From an uncultured Cryomorphaceae bacterium (GTDB lineage Bacteria > Bacteroidota > Bacteroidia > Flavobacteriales_G > Salibacteraceae): 37,283 nt of DNA. The position numbers were made by a program, and so were the translations under genes. Below, in pieces: positions 9,065 to 17,965 of the stretch; the stretch's first letter is position 1, and every line of letters starts with the position of its first letter. The notes under the pieces are model-generated. The model was not told where the DNA came from. It did no database searches and saw only the letters and a list, made by a program, of their open reading frames with translations. The DNA lies in contig CAJXMT010000004.1 of assembly GCA_913056155.1 (NCBI GenBank), forward strand, positions 1 to 37,283, given 5' to 3'.

Positions 9065-11317
9065 ATGGAGAATTTAGTTTACTTGCTTCCGATTTTCGGA
9101 ATAATTGCCATTGTGTATATGGCTTTTTTAGCCGCATGGGTGAAAAAACAAGACAGCGGCAATGATCGCATGAAAGAATTGGCCTTGTACATCAGGCAAG
9201 GTGCTATGGCCTTTTTAAAAGCCGAATATCGCATTTTGGTGATTTTTGTAATTGCCGCCGGTATTTTATTGGGGATTGTTTCACAACTAGTTGAAACTAC
9301 GCATTGGTTTATAGTAGTGGCATTTGTGATTGGAGCCGTATTTTCGGCTATTGCCGGGAACATCGGGATGCGCATTGCTACTGATACCAACGTGCGCACT
9401 ACACAAGCGGCTCGAACAAGTATAGTGAAAGCGCTTAAAGTTTCATTCTCCGGAGGTACCGTAATGGGATTGGGAGTAGCCGGGTTGGCCGTTTTTGGTT
9501 TGAGCGCTTTGTTTGCTATTCTTTTTTACTGGTTTATGGGGGGCGAGTGGACTTCGGGCCACGATATGACTATCGTGCTTGAAGCACTTGCCGGCTTTTC
9601 ACTCGGAGCCGAATCCATTGCGCTTTTTGCCCGTGTGGGCGGCGGTATTTACACCAAAGCAGCCGATGTGGGCGCCGATTTAGTAGGAAAAGTAGAAGCG
9701 GGAATTCCCGAGGATGATCCGCGTAATCCGGCTACCATTGCCGATAATGTGGGCGATAATGTAGGAGATGTTGCCGGTATGGGTGCCGATTTGTTCGGCT
9801 CTTATGTAGCCACTATGTTGGCCGCTATGGTACTGGGAAATTATGTGATAGGAAATGCAGGAGGCTCTATAGATGATCAATTTGGCGGTATAGGCCCCAT
9901 TTTACTTCCGGTCTTGATTGCGGGATTGGGAATCATATTCTCTATAATCGGAACCTTGCTTATTAGAATTAAAGACAATAACGCCAAAGAGCCCCAAGTG
10001 CAAGCTGCTTTGAATTTGGGAAACTGGACTTCAATAGTACTTACGGCAATAGCCTCGTTTTTTGTGATTCACTGGATGCTTCCCGAAGCTATGGTTATGG
10101 AGTTTTTTGGTGAAGCAGATAAAACGATTACCGCTAACGATGTGTTTTTTGCCGTGATTATCGGGCTGGCCGTGGGTGGACTTATTTCTTATTTTACGGA
10201 ATATTATACCGGATTGGGTAAAAAACCGGTTTTTGATATTGTTCAAAAGTCATCAACCGGCGCTGCAACCAATATTATTGCCGGCTTGGGCGTGGGCATG
10301 ATTTCCACCTTTTTACCTATTTTATTATTCGCCGGTGCCATTTGGTCGGCGTATGCTTTTGCCGGTTTTTACGGTGTGGCCATCGCCGCATCAGCTATGA
10401 TGGCGACTACTGCCATGCAGTTGGCTATTGATGCTTTCGGACCCATTGCCGATAATGCGGGCGGAATTGCCGAAATGAGCGAATTGCCCGAGGAGGTGCG
10501 AGAGCGCACTGATGTTTTGGACTCTGTGGGAAATACTACCGCTGCCATCGGAAAAGGTTTTGCCATTGCCTCAGCAGCCTTAACGGCCTTGGCTCTGTTT
10601 GCCGCTTATGTGAAGTTCACCGGTATTGACGGTATCAACATTTTTAAAGCTCCCGTATTGGCGATGTTATTTATCGGAGCCATGATTCCCGTAGTATTCT
10701 CGGCGCTCGCTATGAACTCGGTAGGTAAGGCAGCCATGGAAATGGTGAAAGAGGTGCGCCGCCAGTTTAAGGAAATTCCCGGTATTATGGAAGGTAAAGC
10801 GAAACCCGAGTACGACAAATGTGTGGACATTTCTACTCGTGCGGCGCTTCGCGAAATGATGTTGCCCGGTGCTATGACGATTGTTTTCCCCATTGTTATT
10901 GCTTTTTTCCCGTTGATTTTCAATTACAACGCGTTGGAAGCTGCTGAAATGTTGGGCGGTTATATGGCCGGGGTTACGGTATCGGGCGTGCTTTGGGCGA
11001 TTTTCCAAAACAACGCCGGAGGCGCTTGGGACAACGCCAAAAAATCTTTTGAAGCCGGAGTGGAAATCGACGGTGAAATGACGTACAAAGGATCTGAAGC
11101 GCATAAAGCAGCCGTAACCGGCGATACCGTAGGTGATCCTTTTAAAGATACATCAGGCCCTTCCATGAATATCTTGATCAAGTTAACGTGTTTAGTTGGA
11201 TTGGTCATCTCCCCCATCTTGGGTCAGTTGTCGGGTATTACCCACGATGATCATTCTCAAACCAATCAAGACGAAAAAACCGAATTGGTAGAGGTTAAAG
11301 AAGATGTTGAGGAATAA
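9065..11317 (+). CDS. hppA: Membrane-bound ion-translocating pyrophosphatase
   Basis: Multi-TM protein with [51 protein letters not shown] and [27 protein letters not shown]. Confidence 0.97.
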   Translation: MENLVYLLPIFGIIAIVYMAFLAAWVKKQDSGNDRMKELALYIRQGAMAFLKAEYRILVIFVIAAGILLGIVSQLVETTHWFIVVAFVIGAVFSAIAGNIGMRIATDTNVRTTQAARTSIVKALKVSFSGGTVMGLGVAGLAVFGLSALFAILFYWFMGGEWTSGHDMTIVLEALAGFSLGAESIALFARVGGGIYTKAADVGADLVGKVEAGIPEDDPRNPATIADNVGDNVGDVAGMGADLFGSYVATMLAAMVLGNYVIGNAGGSIDDQFGGIGPILLPVLIAGLGIIFSIIGTLLIRIKDNNAKEPQVQAALNLGNWTSIVLTAIASFFVIHWMLPEAMVMEFFGEADKTITANDVFFAVIIGLAVGGLISYFTEYYTGLGKKPVFDIVQKSSTGAATNIIAGLGVGMISTFLPILLFAGAIWSAYAFAGFYGVAIAASAMMATTAMQLAIDAFGPIADNAGGIAEMSELPEEVRERTDVLDSVGNTTAAIGKGFAIASAALTALALFAAYVKFTGIDGINIFKAPVLAMLFIGAMIPVVFSALAMNSVGKAAMEMVKEVRRQFKEIPGIMEGKAKPEYDKCVDISTRAALREMMLPGAMTIVFPIVIAFFPLIFNYNALEAAEMLGGYMAGVTVSGVLWAIFQNNAGGAWDNAKKSFEAGVEIDGEMTYKGSEAHKAAVTGDTVGDPFKDTSGPSMNILIKLTCLVGLVISPILGQLSGITHDDHSQTNQDEKTELVEVKEDVEE

Positions 11318-11343
11318 TTACTTATAAGAGCTTGAATGAAAAG

Positions 11344-11369
11344 GCGGGTTAAACAACCCGCTTTTTTTT
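11344..11369 (+). terminator. Rho-independent terminator of hppA
   Basis: GCGGGTT-aaac-AACCCGC followed by TTTTTTTT. Confidence 0.88.
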
Positions 11370-11626
11370 GCCCCGTAGTTTTTAGACTTTGACTTATTCC
11401 TGAAAGCGGTTGGCTGAGGGTGGTTTTTGCAGAAAAATATTCCCCGCCACCCCGGGCATCAATCCAAGAAAGATTATGAAAAACTACGCCGTATAATAGA
11501 GCATGATACTCCGGTAAATAAAGAGTGGAATAAGGCCTGAAAATTTAAGTATGGCGTAAAACAAAACTGTCGATTGGTATTTGTTCGGAGTAAATTTGCC
11601 GTTAAATTCTAATGGCATGCAAACTT

Positions 11627-14600
11627 TCACCTATTGGTTAGCAGCGTTATAATACCTTGATTCTCAATTTTTTGGCGACCGTAACCTTCAATCATCATTT
11701 TGTAAACGTATACGCCCTGTTGACAGGATTGACCTTGTATGTTGGTGCCGTCCCACTTAAAATCAGGAGCATTTGACTCAAATACCAAGCTGCCCCAGCG
11801 ATCAAAAATGTGTACACTAAACTTCAATACTGCTCTGGAGTCATTGATTGCAACGCCTTGAATTTCGAATATATCGTTAAGTCCGTCACCGTTGGGTGTA
11901 AAAGCATTGGGGATATAAACCTGAAGTTTTGGAGTGAGTTTTTTCGCAGCGCTGTCTGTACAACCGGCCTCATTAAATGCAGTGAGGATCACGTCGTGAA
12001 TTTGGTCATTACGGTATTCGTGCATGGGGTGTTCTGCGTGTGAGGAATCACCGTCGCCAAAATTCCAAACAAATCGATGTGCCCGACTACTTTCATTTTC
12101 AAAAAGCACGTTGAAAGCGTCTACAAACTCAAAGGTAAAATCAGCTCTGGGTTTTGACCGATCTACTGCGATTTCATCAATACTTTGATTGCCGCAAAAA
12201 TCCGTTACGCTTACGGTATATGTTTGTGAGGTATAGGCTCTATTGACCAGTGCCGAATCACTTTCACCTGAACTCCATTTAAAAGTGTAAGGCCTTGAAG
12301 ATACACCGCCGCTTACTATGGCGGGAATTCGAATTAAATCATCGGGGCAAATTGCAGTATCGGCGGGGAGTAAAACTTCAAGTGGATCATACTCGCGCAA
12401 AACAACTTGCAACGTGGTGTCGGTTGTGTCTTTTGTACACAAATCATGCACTTGAAATGTAAAAGTTAAATTCGTATCGGTAACGCCGTAGGTGATGTTT
12501 CGCTTATCGGCAAATAGATTCCAAGATACTTCAAAGTCGCCGCTTCCGCCTTTTAAATCGGGAGGGCCTAACCGATATTGGTCGCCCCGGCAGGTCAGCG
12601 TATCATTGCTGAGGTTGAAAATAACAGGATAGTAATCTTGCAAAAAAGTGTAAAATGTTTTTGTCACCGTATCTATACCGCACAGGTCTGTGATACGCAC
12701 AGTATGTGAATCGGGCTCGTTTACCGTTATAACATTTACTGAGTCTGCAGTATTGTTATTCCACAAAATATCGTAGGGTGCATAACCGCCATTGATATTC
12801 ACTTCCAATCGGGCTTCATCGCCAATGCAAGCCACCGTTTGGTCAGAACCCGTCAGCGTAATAGGGTTGGCAACAACAGTAATAGTGGCAGTAGCGGTTA
12901 CCGTATTTTGGCCGCAAGCATCTGTTACGGATACGGTGTAAGATGTTGTTTGTATGGGCTGCACGTTGATAGATGAATCGGTTGAAGCGGTGCTCCACTC
13001 ATAGGTAAAACCCGGCGTGGTGTAACTCACTTGCGGGGCAAGTGTAACGGCAGGATCGGTACAGTCAACAGTATCGTTTTCCAGCTCTACGGTAAACGGA
13101 GGGTTGTCCACAACAAGTGTAAAGGTATCTACCAAGTTGTAACCGGCGCAATTTTGAGTAACGGTAACTAGGTAATCAGTAGTTTGAAGCGGGTTGTTCT
13201 CCATGAATCCCGTGCCGGTTTGTGCATTGCTCCACTGATAATTCAATCCCGGCATAGGGTCGAAAGTCTCCACAAAAACTAAAGCATCAATGGTTTCACA
13301 ATTAATGGTGTCACTGCCGGCGTTGATACTTGTGGGCGGGTTTATTACCGTGACCCGGGCTGTATCAAAAATAGTATCGGTATTACAGGCATCTATAACG
13401 CGAACAGAGAAAAGGGTATCTCGTGTGGGTGTGGGGAGTGTGAATGAGTTGGTGGTATCACTATTTCCCCATAAGTAATTATAATCAGGCAATCCGTTTG
13501 TTACATTTACATTTACATTCACCGGCGGATCTGTGCACATTACGGTATCATCTGTGACGGTATAATCGATAGGGATAGGATCGCTGATGACCAAAGTGAT
13601 TGTGTCAGAAGTAAATTGTGAACAACCCAAATCTACCGTTGAGGAATCGATAACAATGTAAAGCGTTTCATACCCCTCGACAATACCGTCGTCAAATGCA
13701 AAAAAAGTTACTGAGCTGCTGTCTTGACCCTGCGCAAAAAACAAAGTATCGGGAATGGGAGAAATATCAACACCGTTAGTGGCTTGACCAAAAATATTGA
13801 GAAAAATAGTGTCTTCGTTTAACACGGTATCGTTTCGGGTGAACGAAAGGGTAGTGGAATCGCAGCCTTCGTAAATTATAGAGTCTCCGCCAAAACCGTA
13901 ATTACTTTGAATTTCAATATCAACAGATGTGCCGGTTCCAAAGCTGTTGCCTTGTAAAAAAACGGCAGATTGCAGTACAACATCTTGACCGTTGGCTATG
14001 GCCATGGTAAAGTTATAGGTTTCACAGCGCTGAACGGGAAATATAACTTCCATTGTGTCTGTTCGTGCGTTGAGTGATAGTCCGCCTACATTTCCGTTTA
14101 CGTAGTATTGGCTATTTTGAGAAGAGTTGCAAGATCCTGTATTAAAAGCAGAGGTGATTGAGGATATAGTTATGGGAATGGATGTGCCGGGAATAAGTGC
14201 AAAGTTATCAGCGTTTGTATAACCCGGCGGAGCGTTGAAGGGGCCGGCAATTCCCGGACCTGCTACAAAAAAACCAAAAACATCATTAAATTGAGTGCAT
14301 GGAAAAATATCCCACTCGTCAGAGGCAAAAACAAATTTGAACTTCATGGTATCGTCTTGCGGTACAAAGTCAAATGAAATGGCACAAGCAGAGTTTATAT
14401 CATTGGGAGAATTGAAATTTTGACCAATTAAAGCCGGTACAGAAGCACTTACAGTTTTTAAGTTGTTGGTGGCGCTGTTGCCCATCCATGGAAAACCAAA
14501 ATTTGTTCCGTTGCCTTGGGTGAGTTGAGGGGGAGCAGGCACCGGGGCATTAGGGGCTCCAAAAAAATTAGTAACGGAAGAGAGTTCGCGCGTGGCTAAA

Positions 14601-14830
14601 ACAATACCGCTATCCATACTAACGGCTGTCATACCATTTGAAAAGAAGCCGTATTGGGAGGGGTCGCCAAAAACATTAATATTTGAGATAGCCACCGTTC
14701 CGTCCGAAAATACATTGTCAATTAAATGATTAGCGGTGTTGTACGGCGGATTGTTGGTGATTTGAAGCTGCCCTTGAATATAGGGGGCTCTGACCAAAAA
14801 TAATATAAGAATTAAAAAATATCGTGTCAT
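11627..14830 (-). CDS. Choice-of-anchor L domain/PKD-containing surface protein with T9SS type B (gliding motility-associated) C-terminal domain
   Basis: Signal peptide; N-terminal NTANHLIDNVFSDGTVAISNI...GIVLATR; repeated Ig/PKD-like modules; FVWNFGDGDSSHAEHPMHEY; C-terminal YIPNAFTPNGDGLNDIFEI...FDRWGSLVFES...WDGTNIQGQSCQQGVYVYKM. Confidence 0.92.
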   Translation of the reverse strand: MTRYFLILILFLVRAPYIQGQLQITNNPPYNTANHLIDNVFSDGTVAISNINVFGDPSQYGFFSNGMTAVSMDSGIVLATRELSSVTNFFGAPNAPVPAPPQLTQGNGTNFGFPWMGNSATNNLKTVSASVPALIGQNFNSPNDINSACAISFDFVPQDDTMKFKFVFASDEWDIFPCTQFNDVFGFFVAGPGIAGPFNAPPGYTNADNFALIPGTSIPITISSITSAFNTGSCNSSQNSQYYVNGNVGGLSLNARTDTMEVIFPVQRCETYNFTMAIANGQDVVLQSAVFLQGNSFGTGTSVDIEIQSNYGFGGDSIIYEGCDSTTLSFTRNDTVLNEDTIFLNIFGQATNGVDISPIPDTLFFAQGQDSSSVTFFAFDDGIVEGYETLYIVIDSSTVDLGCSQFTSDTITLVISDPIPIDYTVTDDTVMCTDPPVNVNVNVTNGLPDYNYLWGNSDTTNSFTLPTPTRDTLFSVRVIDACNTDTIFDTARVTVINPPTSINAGSDTINCETIDALVFVETFDPMPGLNYQWSNAQTGTGFMENNPLQTTDYLVTVTQNCAGYNLVDTFTLVVDNPPFTVELENDTVDCTDPAVTLAPQVSYTTPGFTYEWSTASTDSSINVQPIQTTSYTVSVTDACGQNTVTATATITVVANPITLTGSDQTVACIGDEARLEVNINGGYAPYDILWNNNTADSVNVITVNEPDSHTVRITDLCGIDTVTKTFYTFLQDYYPVIFNLSNDTLTCRGDQYRLGPPDLKGGSGDFEVSWNLFADKRNITYGVTDTNLTFTFQVHDLCTKDTTDTTLQVVLREYDPLEVLLPADTAICPDDLIRIPAIVSGGVSSRPYTFKWSSGESDSALVNRAYTSQTYTVSVTDFCGNQSIDEIAVDRSKPRADFTFEFVDAFNVLFENESSRAHRFVWNFGDGDSSHAEHPMHEYRNDQIHDVILTAFNEAGCTDSAAKKLTPKLQVYIPNAFTPNGDGLNDIFEIQGVAINDSRAVLKFSVHIFDRWGSLVFESNAPDFKWDGTNIQGQSCQQGVYVYKMMIEGYGRQKIENQGIITLLTNR
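12837..12850 (+). repeat. Dispersed 14-mer variant, GTTTGGTCAGAACC
   Basis: One mismatch; inside the choice-of-anchor L gene (GSDQT). Confidence 0.75.
14786..14799 (-). repeat. Dispersed 14-mer, TTTTGGTCAGAGCC
   Basis: Exact reverse complement GGCTCTGACCAAAA; in signal peptide codons (LVRA). Confidence 0.85.
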
Positions 14831-14876
14831 TCACGTGCGAAATTAACCTAAAAATAAGAAGTTTGCGTTGTAATTC

Positions 14877-16286
14877 ATGACAAAAAATAGATACATGCAA
14901 AAAGCTATTCAATTTTTAGACACTCATAACGAACGTTTTTTAGAGGAATTGTTTCAATTGCTGCGTATAAAAAGCGTAAGCACAGATGATAAATATAAAG
15001 ACGAGGTGATAAAAGCGGCTCAAGAAGTTAGAAATAGACTTGAAGAGGCGGGTGCAGATCATTGTGAGGTTATGCCTACTGCAGGCCATCCTGTAGTGTA
15101 TGCCGATAAAATAATTGATGAAAAACTCCCCACGGTTGTGGTTTACGGGCATTATGATGTTCAACCGGCAGATCCTGTGGAGTTGTGGGATACAGACCCG
15201 TTTGATCCGCAAATTCGCAAAACGGATATTCACCCTGATGGGGCAATCTTTGCGCGCGGCTCTGCAGATGACAAAGGCCAAATGTTTATGCACGTTAAGG
15301 CTTTTGAGGCCATGATGAAAACAAATAGTTTGCCGTGCAATGTGAAGTTTATGATTGAAGGAGAAGAAGAGGTGGGCTCGCCTTCTTTACCTGTATTTTT
15401 AACTGAGAACAAAGAAAAGTTGGCGGGGGATGTGATTTTAATATCAGATACCGGGTTATTGAGCTTGGAGCAGCCGTCCATAACCACGGGGTTGAGGGGT
15501 ATGAGTTACGTTGAGGTAACGGTAACGGGACCCAACAGAGATTTGCACTCAGGCCTTTATGGTGGCAGCGTGGCCAATCCCATTAATATTTTATCGCAAC
15601 TTATTGCCGATTTACATGATGACGATAACCACATAAATATTCCCGGCTTTTATGATGATGTTGAAGAAGTTTCTCCGGATGAACGTCAAGCCATAGCCAA
15701 GTCACCGTTTGATGAAGATCAATATAAAAAAGAATTGGGAATTGAGGCGGTATGGGGTGAAAAAGGGTACAGCACTCAAGAGCGCAGCAGCATAAGGCCA
15801 TCGCTTGATTGCAACGGAATATGGGGTGGATATACGCAGCCGGGAGCTAAAACCATTATACCTTCAAAAGCACATGCAAAAATTTCAATGCGTTTGGTTC
15901 CCGGACAAGACCCCTACGCTATTACAGAGCTTATCGGCAACCATTTACGTAATGTGGCACCTGATTATGTAAAGATTGAAGTGAATTACCTGCACGGAGG
16001 AATCCCCTATGTTTGCCCGATTGATACCCCCGAGTATAAAGCGGCTGCCAACGCCATGAAAGTATCTTTTCAAAAAGAACCCATTCCCCTGAGATCCGGC
16101 GGCTCAATACCCATTGTAGCGCTTTTTGAACAAACGCTTAAGATGAAAAGTGTTTTGCTGGGCTTTGGGTTAAATTCAGATGCTATTCACTCTCCCAATG
16201 AGCATTTTGGGTTGAGGAATTTTAAAATAGGACAAGAAACCATTTGTCGCTTTTATGAGCATTACGCCGGCTTGAAAAAACAGTGA
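14877..16286 (+). CDS. M20 family dipeptidase
   Basis: VVVYGHYDVQPADPVELWDTDPF...ARGSADDKGQMFMHVKAFEAM...IEGEEEVGSPSL. ATG 14895 is an alternative start. Confidence 0.93.
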   Translation: MTKNRYMQKAIQFLDTHNERFLEELFQLLRIKSVSTDDKYKDEVIKAAQEVRNRLEEAGADHCEVMPTAGHPVVYADKIIDEKLPTVVVYGHYDVQPADPVELWDTDPFDPQIRKTDIHPDGAIFARGSADDKGQMFMHVKAFEAMMKTNSLPCNVKFMIEGEEEVGSPSLPVFLTENKEKLAGDVILISDTGLLSLEQPSITTGLRGMSYVEVTVTGPNRDLHSGLYGGSVANPINILSQLIADLHDDDNHINIPGFYDDVEEVSPDERQAIAKSPFDEDQYKKELGIEAVWGEKGYSTQERSSIRPSLDCNGIWGGYTQPGAKTIIPSKAHAKISMRLVPGQDPYAITELIGNHLRNVAPDYVKIEVNYLHGGIPYVCPIDTPEYKAAANAMKVSFQKEPIPLRSGGSIPIVALFEQTLKMKSVLLGFGLNSDAIHSPNEHFGLRNFKIGQETICRFYEHYAGLKKQ

Positions 16287-16419
16287 AGTCGTTTACAGCG
16301 AAAACACCTGTTGTTTTGTTTTATTCAGAACCCCAAAGCCGGCAGCGCTATTTACGGGACAGTAAGTTGATTAATCGGTGAAGGAAGGAATACCGTAATT
16401 ATACATCTTTGCACGAAAT

Positions 16420-17292
16420 ATGGCAACACCCAATTCTGCTAAAAAGAAAAAAGTACGTGAAAAGCTTCGCAATATGTATCGTTTGGTACTGTTGCATGAA
16501 GATACATTTGAGGAAAGGCTTGCACTCAGGCTCACCCCGCTTAACGTTTTTACGTATGCCGGTCTTTTGTTGATTTTACTCATAATAATAGTAACGGCGA
16601 TAATAGCCTTTACACCATTACGCGAGTACATTCCCGGCTATTCCGATGTTACAACAAAGCGCAACGCTGCTTATGCGGTTTTTAAAGCTGATTCGCTGGA
16701 AAACGAGTTGATTATTCGAGAAAATTACATGAATAATTTACACACGCTTTTGTCAGGCGGGGCTCCGGCAGATTCTTCTGATATTGCCGAGCAACATGTG
16801 GTGCACTCGGGTGAAATTGACGATTATAAATCAAAAGCCGATCAACGATTGAGGGAAGAGGTGGAAGAGGCCGAAAAATACAGCGTGCACTCTTCGGGAA
16901 TTTCTACCCGTTCACAAGCAGCGGCTTACTTCTTTTTTACACCGGTTGAGGGCGTTGTTACAGCAGGATTTTCTCCTCAAAAAGATCATTACGGCATTGA
17001 TGTGGCCACTAAAGAAGGCGAATCTGTAAAAGCAGTTTTTGATGGCACGGTTATATTTGCGGGTTGGAGTCCTGAAGTGGGGCATGTTATTCAAATTCAC
17101 CATCGCAACAACTTAGTTTCGATTTACAAACATTGTTCTGTCGTTATGAAACGAAAAGGAGAAAGTGTAACTGCCGGTGAGGTTATTGGAATTGTGGGCA
17201 ATACGGGTGAACAAACTACCGGAGCTCACTTGCATTTTGAACTTTGGGAAGACGGCAGCGCACTAAACCCGCAAGATTATCTAACTTTTTAA
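16420..17292 (+). CDS. M23 family metallopeptidase (peptidoglycan endopeptidase-like), membrane-anchored
   Basis: N-terminal TM helix; KDHYGIDVATKEGESVKAVFDGTVIFAGWSPEVGHVIQIHH...GNTGEQTTGAHLHFELW. Confidence 0.92.
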   Translation: MATPNSAKKKKVREKLRNMYRLVLLHEDTFEERLALRLTPLNVFTYAGLLLILLIIIVTAIIAFTPLREYIPGYSDVTTKRNAAYAVFKADSLENELIIRENYMNNLHTLLSGGAPADSSDIAEQHVVHSGEIDDYKSKADQRLREEVEEAEKYSVHSSGISTRSQAAAYFFFTPVEGVVTAGFSPQKDHYGIDVATKEGESVKAVFDGTVIFAGWSPEVGHVIQIHHRNNLVSIYKHCSVVMKRKGESVTAGEVIGIVGNTGEQTTGAHLHFELWEDGSALNPQDYLTF

Positions 17293-17302
17293 AGGCTTTA
17301 TT

Positions 17303-17788
17303 TTGGCAAATATTACGGTTTATACTGACGGCTCAGCTTTGGGGAACCCGGGCCCGGGAGGCTACGGTGTTTTGCTTCTCTCGGGAAAACACCAAAAAGA
17401 ACTTTCGCAAGGTTACCGCAAAACAACGAATAACCGCATGGAGTTATTAGCTGTTATTGTAGCACTGGAATCCCTCAAAGGTGAGGAACACCGGGTTACC
17501 GTTTATTCCGATTCAAGTTATGTGGTGAATGCCGTTGAAAAAGGGTGGCTTAACAATTGGCGCAAAAAGGGGTTTAAGGGAAAGAAAAATGTGGACTTAT
17601 GGAGGCGCTTTCTACATATTTACCCCAAGCATAATGTGAAGTTGGTTTGGGTAAAAGGGCATGCCGATATTCCCGGTAATGAACGCTGTGACCGCTTAGC
17701 TGTTGCCGCTGCTGAAGGTGGAAACCACGAAGTAGATCACGGATATGAAAATCTGCCCGTATCCGGGCAGCCTTTGCAAGGGCTTTAG
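17303..17788 (+). CDS. rnhA: Ribonuclease HI (probable TTG start)
   Basis: ITVYTDGSALGNPGPGGYGVLL...NNRMELLAVIVALESLK...VYSDSSYVVNAVEKGWLNNW...VKGHADIPGNERCDRLA. Confidence 0.95.
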   Translation: MANITVYTDGSALGNPGPGGYGVLLLSGKHQKELSQGYRKTTNNRMELLAVIVALESLKGEEHRVTVYSDSSYVVNAVEKGWLNNWRKKGFKGKKNVDLWRRFLHIYPKHNVKLVWVKGHADIPGNERCDRLAVAAAEGGNHEVDHGYENLPVSGQPLQGL

Positions 17789-17814
17789 CGTGATACGGCT
17801 AATTAGGGAGGTGA

Positions 17815-17838
17815 AATGTTAAGTTTAACATGCTTTTT
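17815..17838 (+). terminator. Possible weak terminator after rnhA
   Basis: Inverted repeat ATGTTAA-GT-TTAACAT followed by GCTTTTT. Confidence 0.35.
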
Positions 17839-17965
17839 AAGCGCATTGCAACAGTTCTTGTTAAGTATTTTCAAGTTATCCAACAATTCGAATCATTTCA
17901 CGTTATAGGCTATTAATTGACCCTTTACAAGTTTTGAGGATTCAATTAATTTTGCGCACAATACC

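Noticed and set aside
10606-11217. Minus-strand ORFs inside hppA
   Set aside because: Shadow ORFs opposite a strongly conserved gene.
11627-14830. Internal Ig/PKD-like repeats of the large surface protein as a DNA-level tandem repeat
   Set aside because: Modules are similar only at the protein pattern level (cysteine/tryptophan spacing); the DNA is not a near-identical tandem repeat.
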